Assembly: GCA_948567375.1 (NCBI GenBank)
Contig: OX419755.1
Location: forward strand, 73,164,944-73,228,943
DNA: 64,000 nt
Direction of reading: 5' to 3'
Origin: Lunularia cruciata
Taxonomy: Eukaryota > Streptophyta > Marchantiopsida > Lunulariales > Lunulariaceae
The notes below the pieces were generated by a model. The model was not told the origin of the DNA. It searched no databases and saw only the letters and a list, made by a program, of their open reading frames with translations. This document shows, in pieces, positions 30,710 through 41,976 of the stretch (within the stretch, counting starts at the first letter, position 1; each line of letters starts with the position of its first letter). Made by a program: the position numbers and the translations under genes.

Positions 30710-33700
30710 ATGTTCCGCGTCCAATTCTACATTAGGCAGAAGGAGGCCTTTGTGAGAGACTTCAAGAGAGCTTGCATAGGAAACAATGAGAGGAGGAAGA
30801 ATGAGTGGGCCTCATTATTACCAGATTTCTTTGAGGATGCAGCACTTACATGGTATGAGTCAGAATACCAAAAGAGAGAGAGGAGAGAGGGGGAAGAGGA
30901 GTCTTGGGAGACTTTGACTTCAGCACTCATTGAGAACTTTCTTCCTGATGAGAGTTATGAGAGATTGATGAGTGAGGTTACATTTCTCAAGCAAGGAGAT
31001 GGAGAGAAAGTGAGAGTCTATGTGGAAAGAGTGGAAAAATTGGAGTCCAGATTTCGCATAGTGTTGAGGAAGGGTGGGGATGATGTGGAGACTACAATGA
31101 TTGGCATAGGGGCCATGCTCACCAAGAATTTTGTGGGAGGATTGAGACCACAAATTAGAAGCAAGGTGAGATATGAGAAACCTTCTTCCAAGGTTGAAGC
31201 TATCAAGATCACAATTCGTATGGAGGAGAGTTTGGAAGGGGATGAAAGTGATTTGGTGGTGAAGGAGGTTGTGCATCCTCCTCAAGGCTACAAGTATGGT
31301 GGAACTTCTGATACTTTGGTGACAAGGGTTACACCACAAGTAGTAGTTGCTCCAGTTCTTGCACCTCCACCAAAAGATCCACTCCAAACCATCACAGAAC
31401 AACTTGCGGATCTCAAGATCAATGTGGTGCAATTATGGGAGAAGAGAGAGGTGGATCAGAATGTAGGGAGAGGGCCTAGGAGTTATGGAAACCATCCATA
31501 TAGAGGAGGCCAACCAGCCAACAATTTCAATGATAGAAATTGTTTTGGTTGTGGGGGAAGAGGCCATATCCAAAGGAATTGCCCAAATTCCACTTACCAT
31601 GGAGGAAGGGGTTATGAGGGAGCCAATAGAGGGAAAGAGGGAGGTAGTGAAACCCAAGTGGCTCCTAATCCCAACAAAGGTAAGGGGATAGCATCCATAG
31701 ATGTGGTTGAGAGCAAGTATGAGAAGGGAGAGTGCTCAAACTCCAAGGGTCCTAATTTGGAGCTTTTGGCACAAGAGAAGAAGAGAGCTCGTTTTGCAGA
31801 GGATGTTCACTCTTCTCAAGGATTTACTTCAAGCAAGGATACTCCTATGTCTACTAGGAGCACTCGCACCTCAACACCATCAACAACAAAGACTCCAAGG
31901 AAGAAGTTGGGGATGGAGGACTTCTTGATCTCCAAGCAACAATGGAACTACAATGTGTTGGAGGATGTTGGTAGTCACAAGGCTAACATCACAGTGGGCC
32001 AATTAATTGCTTTGAACCCTACCTTGAGAAAGGAGCTTAGAGGTGGTTTGAGTTCTACAAGGAGCAAGAAGAAGAAGAAGGCAAAAGTTCCAATATCAAT
32101 GGGGGTGGTGGATGCCAAGCCAGCACCATGGGAAGCTTGTGAATATGCCTCCAAGATTGATGTGAGAGTGAATGGTCACAACATCAAGGATGCATTGGTT
32201 GATGGAGGATCAGCAGTGAATGCCATGTCAGAAAGGTTGATGAAGAAGTTGGGTATGATACCCTCAAGAGCTTCAACATTTGTGGTGAGCATGGCAAACA
32301 AGCAACAAGTTCGACCAGTAGGAGTGATGGATAAGGTGGTAGTTTCAGTTATGGGAGTTCAAAATCTCATGACTTTCCAAGTCTTGAAGGATTCAAGCTA
32401 TGACTTACTTCTTGGGAGGCCATGGTTGAGAGCAGCACGCACCACTGATCGATGGCACAAAGGGTACTTAAGGATTGGGCCATCAAACCATAGAGTCACT
32501 GTTCCTGTGACTAACACCACCAACACTTCACATTCAGATACCCCATCTTCTGATTATTGGGAATCTGATTCTGAAGGAGGAGCTTCAGGTGTGGACACAA
32601 GCATGGAAGAGGAGACTTCCACGGAGGAGGATGAATCTGAATCTGATTCAGATGTGTATCCTTTGTGTGCTATGGATTTTGCACCTAAGCCAGAGGTTTT
32701 GAAGGACCCAGATAAATCACCATTGACACTTGAGGAGGTAGAGAGAAGGTTATCTACCCTCAAGTATGGCCCAAATGTTACCAAGGAGGAGAAGGTGAGA
32801 TTTGAGGAGATTTTCCGCAAGTTCATCCATGTGTTTGCTTTTAGTTACAAGGATTTGAAGGAAGTCACCTTGGAGGAGCACAAGATAGAGGTGGAGTCAC
32901 ATGCAAGACCAATCCGCCAAAAGCAACGTCGCATTAGCCCACCAATATCTTTGGTTGTGAAGGAGGAGATTGATAAGCTCAAGGAGGCTGGATTTATCTT
33001 TGAGGTGGAGAATTCAAAATGGGTGTCTCCAATTGTCATTGTGAAGAAAAAGAATGGCAAGCTTCGGGTATGTGTGGATTACAAGAAGCTCAATGCTGTT
33101 ACCAAGAAGGACTACTACCCATTGCCATTCATTGATGAGATCTTGGAGGAGGTTGCAGGTCATGAGAGGTACAGTTTTGGAGATGGTTATAGTGGATATA
33201 ACCAAATAAAGATTGCACCAGAGCATCAACAACTCACCACATTCACCACACCTTGGGAAACTTACGCTTTCAAGGTCATGCCTTTTGGGCTTTGCAATGC
33301 TCCAGCCACATTCCAACGGTTCATGAACAAGGTATTTGAACCTTTCATTGGGAAATTTGTGAGAGATTTCATTGATGACTTTTGTGTCTATGGGAGCAAG
33401 GAGGAGCACTTTGAGCACCTAATCAAAGTCTTGAAACGCTTGGATGAGGCAAATGCATCACTCAACCCAGAGAAGTGCATTTTTGGATGTGAAGAAGGTC
33501 TACTTTTGGGGCACATCATCTCCAAGGATGGAATAGCAGTTGATCCTGAGAAGGTGAGGAAAATCTCAGACCTTCCATTCCCTTCAAGCTTGACAAAGTT
33601 ACGCCAATTCTTGGGAATGGTTGGGTACTATAGGAGGTTCATCTTCTCATTTTCCAACAAGGCTTATGCATTGACCATCTACATGAAGAAGGGTGTAGAT

Positions 33701-35524
33701 TACATGGTGATTTTGGAAGACAAGGAGGCTCTCAAAGCTTTTGAGGAGCTCAAGCAATCCCTTGTTGTAGCTCCAATTCTTGCTAAACCTGATTGGAGTA
33801 AGCCTTTCATCCTCTACACTGATGCTTCTAATGTAGCTATAGGATGCACTCTTAGTCAATTAGACCAAGATGGGCATGATCATCCAATAGCTTATGCTAG
33901 TAGGCAGATGGTTTCAGCAGAGAAGAACTACTCTGTCACAGAGAGAGAAGGGTTGGCAGTGATCTTTGGTCTCAAGAAGTTTAGACACTACTTGATTGGA
34001 GGGAAAGCCACAATTGTCACGGATCACAAGGCTTTGAAGTACATCTTCAACAAGCCTAATGTTGAAGGGAGACTAGCAAGGTGGATGATTCTCTTGTCTG
34101 AGTATGACTACACAATTGAGGATAGGCCAGGAAAGAAACATGCAAATGCTGATTTGTTATCTAGAGCCTATGATCATGATGGAGATGAGCCAGTAGATGA
34201 TTCCTTCCCGGATGAGGAGCTCATGACAATCTCAGTCACTCAAGAGGTTCCAATGGAGTACAAGGAGATTGTGGATTTTGTGACAAGAGGTAACTATCCA
34301 GAAGGGATGCATGCTAGGGAGAGGAAGGCCCTTGCAGCAAGATCTAGACCTTACACAATGGTGGATGATATTCTTTTTCACCAAGGAGCAGATGGTCTAC
34401 TTTGAAGAGCAGTGGGTAAGGAAAAGTCTATCCTACTCATAAAGGAGTTTCATGAAGGTTTAGTATGTGGAGGACACTTTGCAGGAAAGGTGACTGCTTT
34501 CAAGATTCTAGATGCAGGTTACCATTGGAGAGGGATTTTCAAGGATTGTCTTGATTATTGCAAAACTTGTCATGTTTGTCAAGCTTTTGCTAGAAAGTCT
34601 ACATCCACTCCACCACTTAGATCAATTCCATTGCTAGGACCCTTTGAGAAGTGGGGAATTGATTTTGTAGGACCTCTCAATAGAACCCCAAGGAACAATC
34701 GGTACATTGTGGTAGTTACTGATTACCTTACCAAGTGGGTTGAGGCTAGACCATTGAGGGACAAGAATGAAGATGAAGTGGGTAGATTTCTTTATGAACG
34801 CATTATCACTAGGTTTGGATGCCCTTTGGAGTTGGTTTCTGATAGAGGAGGAGAGTTTACAGGAAGCATTACTACAGCCATGCTACGACATTTCTCTATC
34901 ACACATAGAGTAACTACATCCTATAAGCCAAATTCCAATGGCTTGGCAGAGAGAACCAATCAGACCTTGTGCATGATGTTGGCCAAAGATGCAGAAATGG
35001 AGGGGGCTAAACATCATTGGGACAAGAGGATTCATGCAGTTTTGTGGGAGTATAGGACAACCATGAAGACTTCCACTGGATATTCTCCATTCCAATTGGT
35101 GTATGGTATTGAGTCTACCTTACCTATTCACTTTGATCTTCCTACCTTCCAAAGCATTCATAGGAGATTGAAGAAAGCACAAGGAAGTGATGCAGAGAAG
35201 TCAAGGAAGGATCAACTCATGGAGTTGGAAGAGGCAAGAGCAGTTGCTATGGTTCGAGTGGAGCAAGCCCAAAGGAAACAAAAGGAGAGCTATGACAAGA
35301 GGCAAGGCAAGAAGAAGGTGGAGCCTTTCAAAGAAGGTGATTGGGTAATGTTGTTTGATTCCATTCGATTCAAGAGAGTACAAAAGAAGTTTTTGCCTAA
35401 GTACTTTGGACCTTTCATAGTAGAGAAGGTGTGGGGAAATTACACTTATGATCTCAAGGAGTTGGGAGGAAGACACTTTGATAGGATTAACCATGATAAG
35501 TTGAAGATGTACCATAGAAGGTAG
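30710..35524 (+). pseudogene. A4 gag-pol with N-terminal fusion and one stop
   Basis: A deletion joins leader sequence (MFRVQFYIRQKEA, ATG 30710; the frame is open from a GTG at 30647) directly to gag at FVRDFKRAC. The break lies in GGAGGC, present at both parental points. The rest follows A2: CCHC, protease ALVDGGSAVNAM, RT FIDDF, RNase H. A TGA at 34403-34405 replaces the CGA Arg codon of A2 between RNase H and the integrase. The integrase part is open to 35524 and keeps its H-H-C-C and D-D-E residues. With no ORF1, a changed gag start and a nonsense codon, it is probably non-autonomous. Confidence 0.92.
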
Positions 35525-35572
35525 AGAGACCTTCACTTTGAGGACAAAGTGAAAACTTAGTCCGGGGGTAAA

Positions 35573-36250
35573 TGTAACACCCATTTGTGCATGTGTGTGG
35601 TATTGTGATATTTAGCTTGTATTACAAGTACTTAAGAGATATTATTTATATAGAGATAAAGGATGGTTCTATATTAGTCATGGTTAGCTAAAGTTAGTCA
35701 TAGCTAAGATAGATGGGACCTTACTTTAGAGGAAGTAGAAAAGATGAGCACCACTATTTTGGATTTTAGTGTGTTGACTTGGTATTATTCCTAGGTGTTT
35801 GGCTTTGGGGAAAGAGTTGAGAACTCTTGGGCCCGCAAGCCTTTTTGTTTTGGATTCTTCTTTAGTCCAAGGATAGCCCATGTGAAGGAATCCTTGCTTT
35901 AGTGGTTGGGTCAAGATAAGGGGAATATGCCCATGTGAATGGATATTCCTTTCTACTTTTTGACTTTACTTGACTTTTAGTCTAGTAACTTGAGTTACTA
36001 CGGTAATTAGTAACTTTGGTACGTAACTATTTCACAAGTATATAAACAAGGAGTGAGGAGGTACTCATCATCCTTTCATTTGCAACTATCTCTCTCTCAT
36101 TGAGTTCTCTAGTGAGCAATGTCTTGAGTCTTGGAGTGTTAGCCTTGGAGGAGTATGATGGAGTTGGGGTTCCTTGCCTTCTTAGTCCATGGTGCGCTAC
36201 CATAATAGCCATCAGAGGTTCATCCTGAGTGAGAGACAGGCCGGCTCACA
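35573..36250 (+). repeat. A4 3' LTR
   Basis: 678 bp. One G is deleted near base 40. The same deletion occurs in the 5' LTR of A6. It is preceded by the PPT tccgggggtaaa. Confidence 0.93.
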
Positions 36251-37694
36251 GGACAAGCCATCCAACTCCAGTCCATACAGTGTTTGCACTAACTTATGAC
36301 AGAAAATCACTTCAGCTGGCGCTTTTCACACACACTCTATCTGACAACAATAAAGACAACTCACCCTCCGAATCTCTTCCTTCACCTTCCAGCAACACTC
36401 CCATCAATGCCTCCTTGCAAAGGTTTTTGTTCTCAGCCAAAGTTCCCTCCATGAAATGCCCTCAGCTCTCTTGCAATAATTTCTTTTCTGTCCAGCCCTC
36501 TCTCTCCTGCATAGTCCTTCATTTTCTTGAGAAGAAACACTTTCTGCCCTGCACTCTCAAGCCCTCTGCTTTTGTGCAAAAATTTCCTTTCTATCCATCC
36601 CTCTCTCTCCTGCAAAGTCCTTCACTCGCTTGAGAAGAAACACTTTCTGCCTTGCACTCTCAAGACCTAACAGTCCTCATGCAAAAATTTCCCTTCTGTC
36701 CCAGCACTTACTCTCCTACACATGCTCCATTCCTTCAAGAAAAAAAATCCTCTTTTGCCCTGCTGTCTCAAGCCCTAACATCTTCCTGTGAAAATTTCCT
36801 TTCTCCTAGCCCTCTCTCTCCTACAAAGTCCTTCACTCTCTTGAGAAGAAACCTTTCTGCCCTGCACTCTCAAGCCCTAACAGTCCTCATGCAAAAAATT
36901 CCCTTCTGTCCTAGCATTTACTCTCCTGCACATGCTCCATTCCTTCAAGAAAAAACCATCTCTTGCACTGCTATCTCAAGCCCTAACATCTTCATGCAAA
37001 AATTTCCTTTCCCCCAGCCTTCTTTCTCTTGCAAAGTCTTTCACTCTCTTGACAAGAAACCTTTCTGCCCTGCACTCTCAAGCCCCAACAGTCCTGCAAA
37101 AAATTCCCTTCTGTCCCAGCACTTACTCTCCTGCACATGCTCCATTCCTTCAAGAAAAAACCATCTCTTGCCCTGCTATCTCAAGCCCTAACATCTTCTT
37201 GTGAAAATTTCCTTTCTCCCAGCCCTCTCTCCCCTGCAAAGTCCTTCACTCTCTTGAGAAGAAATCTTTCTGCCCTGCACTCTCAAGCCCTAACAGTCTT
37301 CCTGCAAAAATTTCCCTTCTGTCCCAGCACTTACTCTCCTGCACACATATCTAAACTAAAATTCTCCTCTCCTTCTATTCACCACACTCCTTTCCCCGAA
37401 AACTTCCTGCCTCTTCTCGAAACCCCTCTGTAGCTTTCCAAAAACCCTTGAGACCCCAATAACATAATAATACTCCAACAGTTAAGTGACAAGCAAAATA
37501 CCCCAAGCTTATGTAACATTAAAGAAAATCCACCACTCAATTTCGTCTGTCCCTTAACACAAGAGAAAATCCTTGAGCTTACAGGAACAAAAAAAACTAC
37601 TGGTTTCACCATAACATAAACCCTTGAGTTCACTAACATGAAAACTCACACCAAATGGCACCAATACTATGTGTAGATTATTTTCCCAATGACA
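36251..37694 (-). repeat. D 3' LTR (remaining part)
   Basis: Matches the D 5' LTR at 61813-62553 from ggacaagccatccaactc onward. It ends at 37694, where the minus-strand reading TGTCATTGGG marks the LTR start next to the PPT. The roughly 465 bp found at 61346-61812 in the 5' LTR are missing here, beyond the A3/A4 insertion. Confidence 0.75.
36480..37345. repeat. Tandem repeats (about 104/208 bp) in the D LTR
   Basis: The phrase aaagtccttcactctcttga with variants recurs at about 36500, 36608, 36817, 37026 and 37232, a spacing of about 108 and then about 207 bp. Each long unit also has an internal half-unit with ccctaacatcttc...gcaaaaatttcc. The array has a different repeat number in the D 5' LTR (about 62059, 62173 and 62386). 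It is C/T-rich on the plus strand, which produces long but meaningless open frames. Confidence 0.8.
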
Positions 37695-37707
37695 TCCACC
37701 CCCACTA
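37695..37707 (-). promoter_or_regulatory. D polypurine tract
   Basis: The minus strand reads tagtgggggtgga immediately before TGTCATTGGG. This placement defines the D 3' LTR start. Confidence 0.65.
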
Positions 37708-37849
37708 ATCCTGTACAGCCACCGGTCTGCACCAACAAGTCTCGAGTGATCAATATCAACTTTCTTCAGTGGCATCTTCTAAATCACCTCCAGATCTAAA
37801 GTTACGATCTCTTTCCTCCTTGGTTCCAAATCACCTCTTGAAAATTTTA

Positions 37850-39560
37850 ACCCTTTTCCTTGCATATGGCAGACAATGTTAAGTACCATCTAGCTCTTGC
37901 ACACTATAGGTGGCATTCTCGTGAACTTTGGTAACAACAAATGGGCCATGCCAATGGCGGGCAAACTTCTTGAGGGTCAAATGCTATACGTCTAGGCTGT
38001 CATCAGAAATCAGCACCTAGTCCCCTTCATTGATAGGCACTGGTTGCAGTTGGTGAGTCTTGTCAAAGTATACTTTGTTCCTCAGCCATGCTTCCTTCAC
38101 CTTCTTGCATGCCACTTGTATTCTTTGTGGCATCAAGTTAAAGTGCTCAATTTGCGCAAAATCAATTCCTCTATAGACACGTTATCCTCCCACTGAATAT
38201 TTCTCCAACTAACAATGTCCTCCTCCACAAGCATAATAGGTAAGTGCCCTGATACTTATTCAGCAGGCGGCATTCGTGTCACCGAGCTGCAAGTTAACCT
38301 ATCAGCCATAAGCGCTAAGGGCAGCAAATCAGGCCATCTGTATGTCTCACCTTGGCAAGCCTTCACCAAAGCATTCACTATTGGTGGATGACCTCTTTCA
38401 CTCTTGCCATTGGCTTTCGGATTGTAGGCGGTAGTCAGGTTCAGTTTGATGTTGAACTTAGCAAAGAAGTCAGCTGCTTCCCTTGCATCCAACTCTCCTC
38501 AATCTGCCCTCATCCGGTAGAAACATCCATGCCTAGCAATGATGTCCTCTAAGACAAACCAACACATCTGTTGGGTATGTGTAGACGACAATGCTCTTCC
38601 TTCCATAATTAGACAGATCTTTCCTAGCCAGTACTAGATTTTTAGCTCCTCGGACTCCTAAAGGCATATGAACCAAGTCCAAAACCCATTGAAAATGAAG
38701 ATTCAGTGGATAAGTAGGCTTCAAACCATCTCTGTGCCTTACCTTGGAGTAGATCTAACAGATTTCACAGGTTTCCACATACCGCCGTACCTCTATATAA
38801 ATACTTGGCCACCAATACAAACCTTGGATGCGCTTGTATGTACCCTGAACCCCACAATGTCCGGCAACATCCGCATCATGTGACTCATGTAGCACTCTCT
38901 GCTTTGTCTCCTCATCTCCCAACACTCTCAGTGGAACTCCAAAGCTGCCCTTGGGCCTTCGCCAAAGATACCCATCCTTCAACAAGAATTTTCCGGATCT
39001 CCTTCTAATCTTCTCAAACTTTTCCCTGGTCCATTTGGAGTTCTTCTCTAGAGAACTAAGATACTTTCTAACAACCAGAAGATCATCCATGTACAGTTCT
39101 TCTCTAAAGGGTAAGTTCAAGTCCAACTCATGCACATCCACCATACAGTCATTTTCAGCTCCTTCATAACATGCTCTAGACAGCATATCAGCTATTGGAT
39201 TGTCCTTCCCAGCTATGTACCTTAGCTCTAGATTAAACATCCAAATGAATGCTATCCAACGCAACATAGCAATGTCTGGAGTGTCATAGTTGGCAACCAT
39301 TCCAAGCAGCGGCAAGCAATCTATCTCTAGGATGACATAGGTCCCTATTAGGCAGTTTCTATCCTGTCTTAGTGCTATCTTGGCACCCCACAATTCCCAT
39401 TTGATCTGAGGGTACCTTTGCTGCCATTTCGGGAAGATCCTTGCTCCAAACCTTGCTGCAAATCTGCTGCTATTCTTGTCATCTTGGCCCACAGCCCAAC
39501 CAGCAGCATAGGAACTTCAGTCAACCATAACTATAATTGGTCGCCCATAGCGGTAGTCAA
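37850..39560 (-). pseudogene. D RNase H and integrase, decayed
   Basis: Best preserved at 38755-39492. RNase H-type segments read WAVGQDD near the start, YPQIKWELWGAK, and LRYIAGKDNPIADMLSRACY. The linker is followed by the integrase zinc-binding region ending VRRYVETCEIC. A C-terminal integrase piece at 38256-38492 has LTTAYNPKANGKSERGHPPI, the usual context of the catalytic Glu (SERGH). Near 37920-37975 the minus strand reads RHWHGPFVVTKV, a GPF-type module. Stops and shifts separate the pieces. The integrase would join the cDNA to host DNA if it were intact. Confidence 0.72.
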
Positions 39561-40900
39561 GCGGGTGGAGCACAGGTGGGTTCTGCAGCACTTTCTTCAC
39601 TTTTGCCATAGCAACCAATTGTTCCAGTCTCCAGACAAACCTGATCCTTTTCCTCAAAAGCTAGTAGAGTGGCTATGCAACATGACCAAAGTGCGGAATC
39701 CAAATACGATAGAAAACACATGCCCTTACGAACCTTCTTACCTCTTGAACCGAGGAACAGTCCTTGATCTTCCCAATTATGTCCACCTTCTCCGGATTTG
39801 GCTTCCTCCCATACAAGCCACACAGGTATTCCACCACAAGGATTTCTCCAAGTCCAAATGCTGACCTCTCTCCAAAGAGAGTCACCCCTGCTTCCATCAA
39901 CCTTCTCAGTATCGCTTCCACATCCTAAATATGATCCATGACAAACTTCCTAATACCCCCATCCAACAAATTTTCATCCTTCTTGCTCTCTATGCAGCCC
40001 TTGATAGCTATATCATCCAGGAATGGAGGGGTCTTCTCAAGGATAAAAGATTGCAGAATTCAATTCATAGTGCTTTGCATATGCGCCACAGAGTTAGTAG
40101 CCCCCATCAAGAGAGTGCGCATACGCATCAGACCTAACGGTGTTCGCATTGTGGTTATGTCTTGGCTCCCTTCAGCAAGCTGAAACTGATCATAACCTAA
40201 ATACAAATCTCCTCTAGAGTAAGTTGCCCTCCCTGCAAACTCTTCAGCAAATTCATCCACAGCCGGTCCTACACCAAAATTCTGGGTTGTTACCTTATTT
40301 GGTGGTTGCATATCCTATATGAACCGCAACTTACCATTCTTCTTTCGAAATGTGAACCAGCGATTTGAGTATGGCGCTTCTGATGGTTCTAAAATCTTTG
40401 CCTAAACTTTCTCCTTTAATAGTTCTGTCAACTAGAGCAGAAGCGCCTTTGGCACCGGTATTGGTCGCAGATCCCACGGTACATGCGGAACCGTGAAAAT
40501 TATCATCGATATGACTTCCTGCGGGTTCACACACCCAATCTCCTCAATCTTGAAAGAAAAAGCTTTCCCGCGCTTACCAATCATTTCCATAAATGCATCG
40601 CACTCAACCTCTGTGAGCAAACCATCCCCTCCAATTGTAAGCTCATCCAAGGTCTCTTTAGTAAACAAATGACCAATATCCTTTTCCTGTCTTAGTCTTG
40701 GTTCCTCTCTAGTCCTACGCAACAATTTAGAAGCATCCAATGGCAATGGGACAACAATAGGATGAACCTTTTTATCCACTATTTTGTACTTAGTGTTACA
40801 TCTCACTTCATGAACCAACTCTGAAAGTACTTCATGAAGCTCCCTTCCTATTTCAATCACGGTTTCTCCTTTCTCCATTGCCCCGATCACCCTCTGGACT
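39561..40900 (-). pseudogene. D reverse transcriptase, decayed
   Basis: Upstream region at 40432-40890 with HVPWDLRPIPVPKALL near its end. The RT core at 40060-40311 has YSRGDLYLGYDQFQLAE, DITTMRTPLGLMRM and GATNSVAHMQ. The catalytic pair is in PFLDDIAIKG at about 40000-40030. A later RT segment is at 39673-39921 (FGLGEILVVEYLCG, SSVQEVRRFV). From memory, the P-H-V-P-W...P-I-P-x-P and P-F-x-D-D-x-x-x-K-G patterns resemble Ty3/gypsy elements common in basidiomycete fungi more than Athila, Tat or chromovirus elements. Several stops and frame changes are present. Confidence 0.7.
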
Positions 40901-41297
40901 GCCCTGCCTTCTCCCTAATCCTCCAACACTCCAATGATAGTCTCGCTATCATCCATTTCCCTTGCTGTTTTCAGAACTCTCTCTTTCCCTTTCATTCTTT
41001 TTTGCAGAATTCCTGAGGTGCTCCCTATGTGTGCAAAGCAAATAGAGTGGTAGAACTATTTGCTTTGCACATAGTTCTACCACTCTAGATTCCCACATAG
41101 GTCCTATCAAAATAGTCTTCCTCGCTGATCTCTCACGGTGGGATGTAGCATAGGGCGCCTTGTCCTCCCACCTTCTCTGACAAGATGCCTAGTGGAAACC
41201 CCATCTTCTAGTAGGCTTCTCTGGATCTTTTAACTCTCTCCTGTTCTTGTCGCTGCCTGGCAACACAGTAGGGAATTGCTTTATTCTAGTCCCGTTC
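40901..41297 (-). other. D coding spacer, no recognisable domain
   Basis: Lies between protease and RT in D once A5 is removed. No motif is recognised and stops occur in all frames. It ends with GTTC (41294-41297), the left target duplication of A5. Confidence 0.5.
41030..41086. repeat. Two overlapping inverted repeats
   Basis: tgtgcaaagcaaatag (41030-41045) is the exact reverse complement of 41056-41071. agagtggtagaactat (41044-41059) is the exact reverse complement of 41071-41086. The two pairs share bases, so only one hairpin can form at a time. They lie in the D region upstream of RT. Confidence 0.85.
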
Positions 41298-41976
41298 TGT
41301 AACACCCATTTGTGCATGTGTGTGGTATTGTGATATTTAGCTTAGTATTACAAGTACTTAAGAGATATTATTTATATAGAGATAAAGGATGGTTCTATAT
41401 TAGTCATGGTTAGCTAAAGTTAGTCATAGCTAAGATAGATGGGACCTTACTTTAGAGGAAGTAGAAAAGATGAGCACCACTATTTTGGATTTTAGTGTGT
41501 TGACTTGGTATTATTCCTAGGTGTTTGGCTTTGGGGAAAGAGTTGAGAACTCTTGGGCCCGCAAGCCTTTTTGTTTTGGATTCTTCTTTAGTCCAAGGAT
41601 AGCCCATGTGAAGGAATCCTTGCTTTAGTGGTTGGGTCAAGATAAGGGGAATATGCCCATGTGAATGGATATTCCTTTCTACTTTTTGACTTTACTTGAC
41701 TTTTAGTCTAGTAACTTGAGTTACTACGGTAATTAGTAACTTTGGTACGTAACTATTTCACAAGTATATAAACAAGGAGTGAGGAGGTACTCATCATCCT
41801 TTCATTTGCAACTATCTCTCTCTCATTGAGTTCTCTAGTGAGCAATGTCTTGAGTCTTGGAGTGTTAGCCTTGGAGGAGTATGATGGAGTTGGGGTTCCT
41901 TGCCTTCTTAGTCCATGGTGCGCTACCATAATAGCCATCAGAGGTTCATCCTGAGTGAGAGACAGGCCGGCTCACA
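41298..41976 (+). repeat. A5 5' LTR
   Basis: 679 bp; carries agcttagtattac where A2 has agcttggtattac. The TATA box and PBS are as in A2. Confidence 0.94.

Larger units (their letters stand above)
29990..36250 (+). mobile_element. A4: family A element with leader/gag deletion
   Basis: 6261 bp with both LTRs (29990-30668 and 35573-36250), which differ by a one-base deletion in the 3' LTR (agcttgtatt for agcttggtatt). A deletion of about 1.5 kb removes most of the leader, ORF1 and the first gag codons. gag-pol has one nonsense codon. It is flanked by GGAC. It sits in D's 3' LTR, next to A3. Confidence 0.94.

Noticed and set aside
29990-36250. A4 as two adjacent genes (30710-34405 and 34412-35524)
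   Set aside because: Both lie in the same frame of the same polyprotein and are separated by a single CGA-to-TGA change relative to A2.
36480-37345. CRISPR-like array
   Set aside because: The repeats are long, degenerate and contiguous without unique spacers, they lie in an LTR, and the genome is eukaryotic.
36652-37433. Long open frames on the plus strand in 36250-37430 and 61773-62627
   Set aside because: They are translations of the C/T-rich tandem repeats of the D LTR. The repeat period keeps frames open by chance, and the products are low-complexity repeats with no domain.
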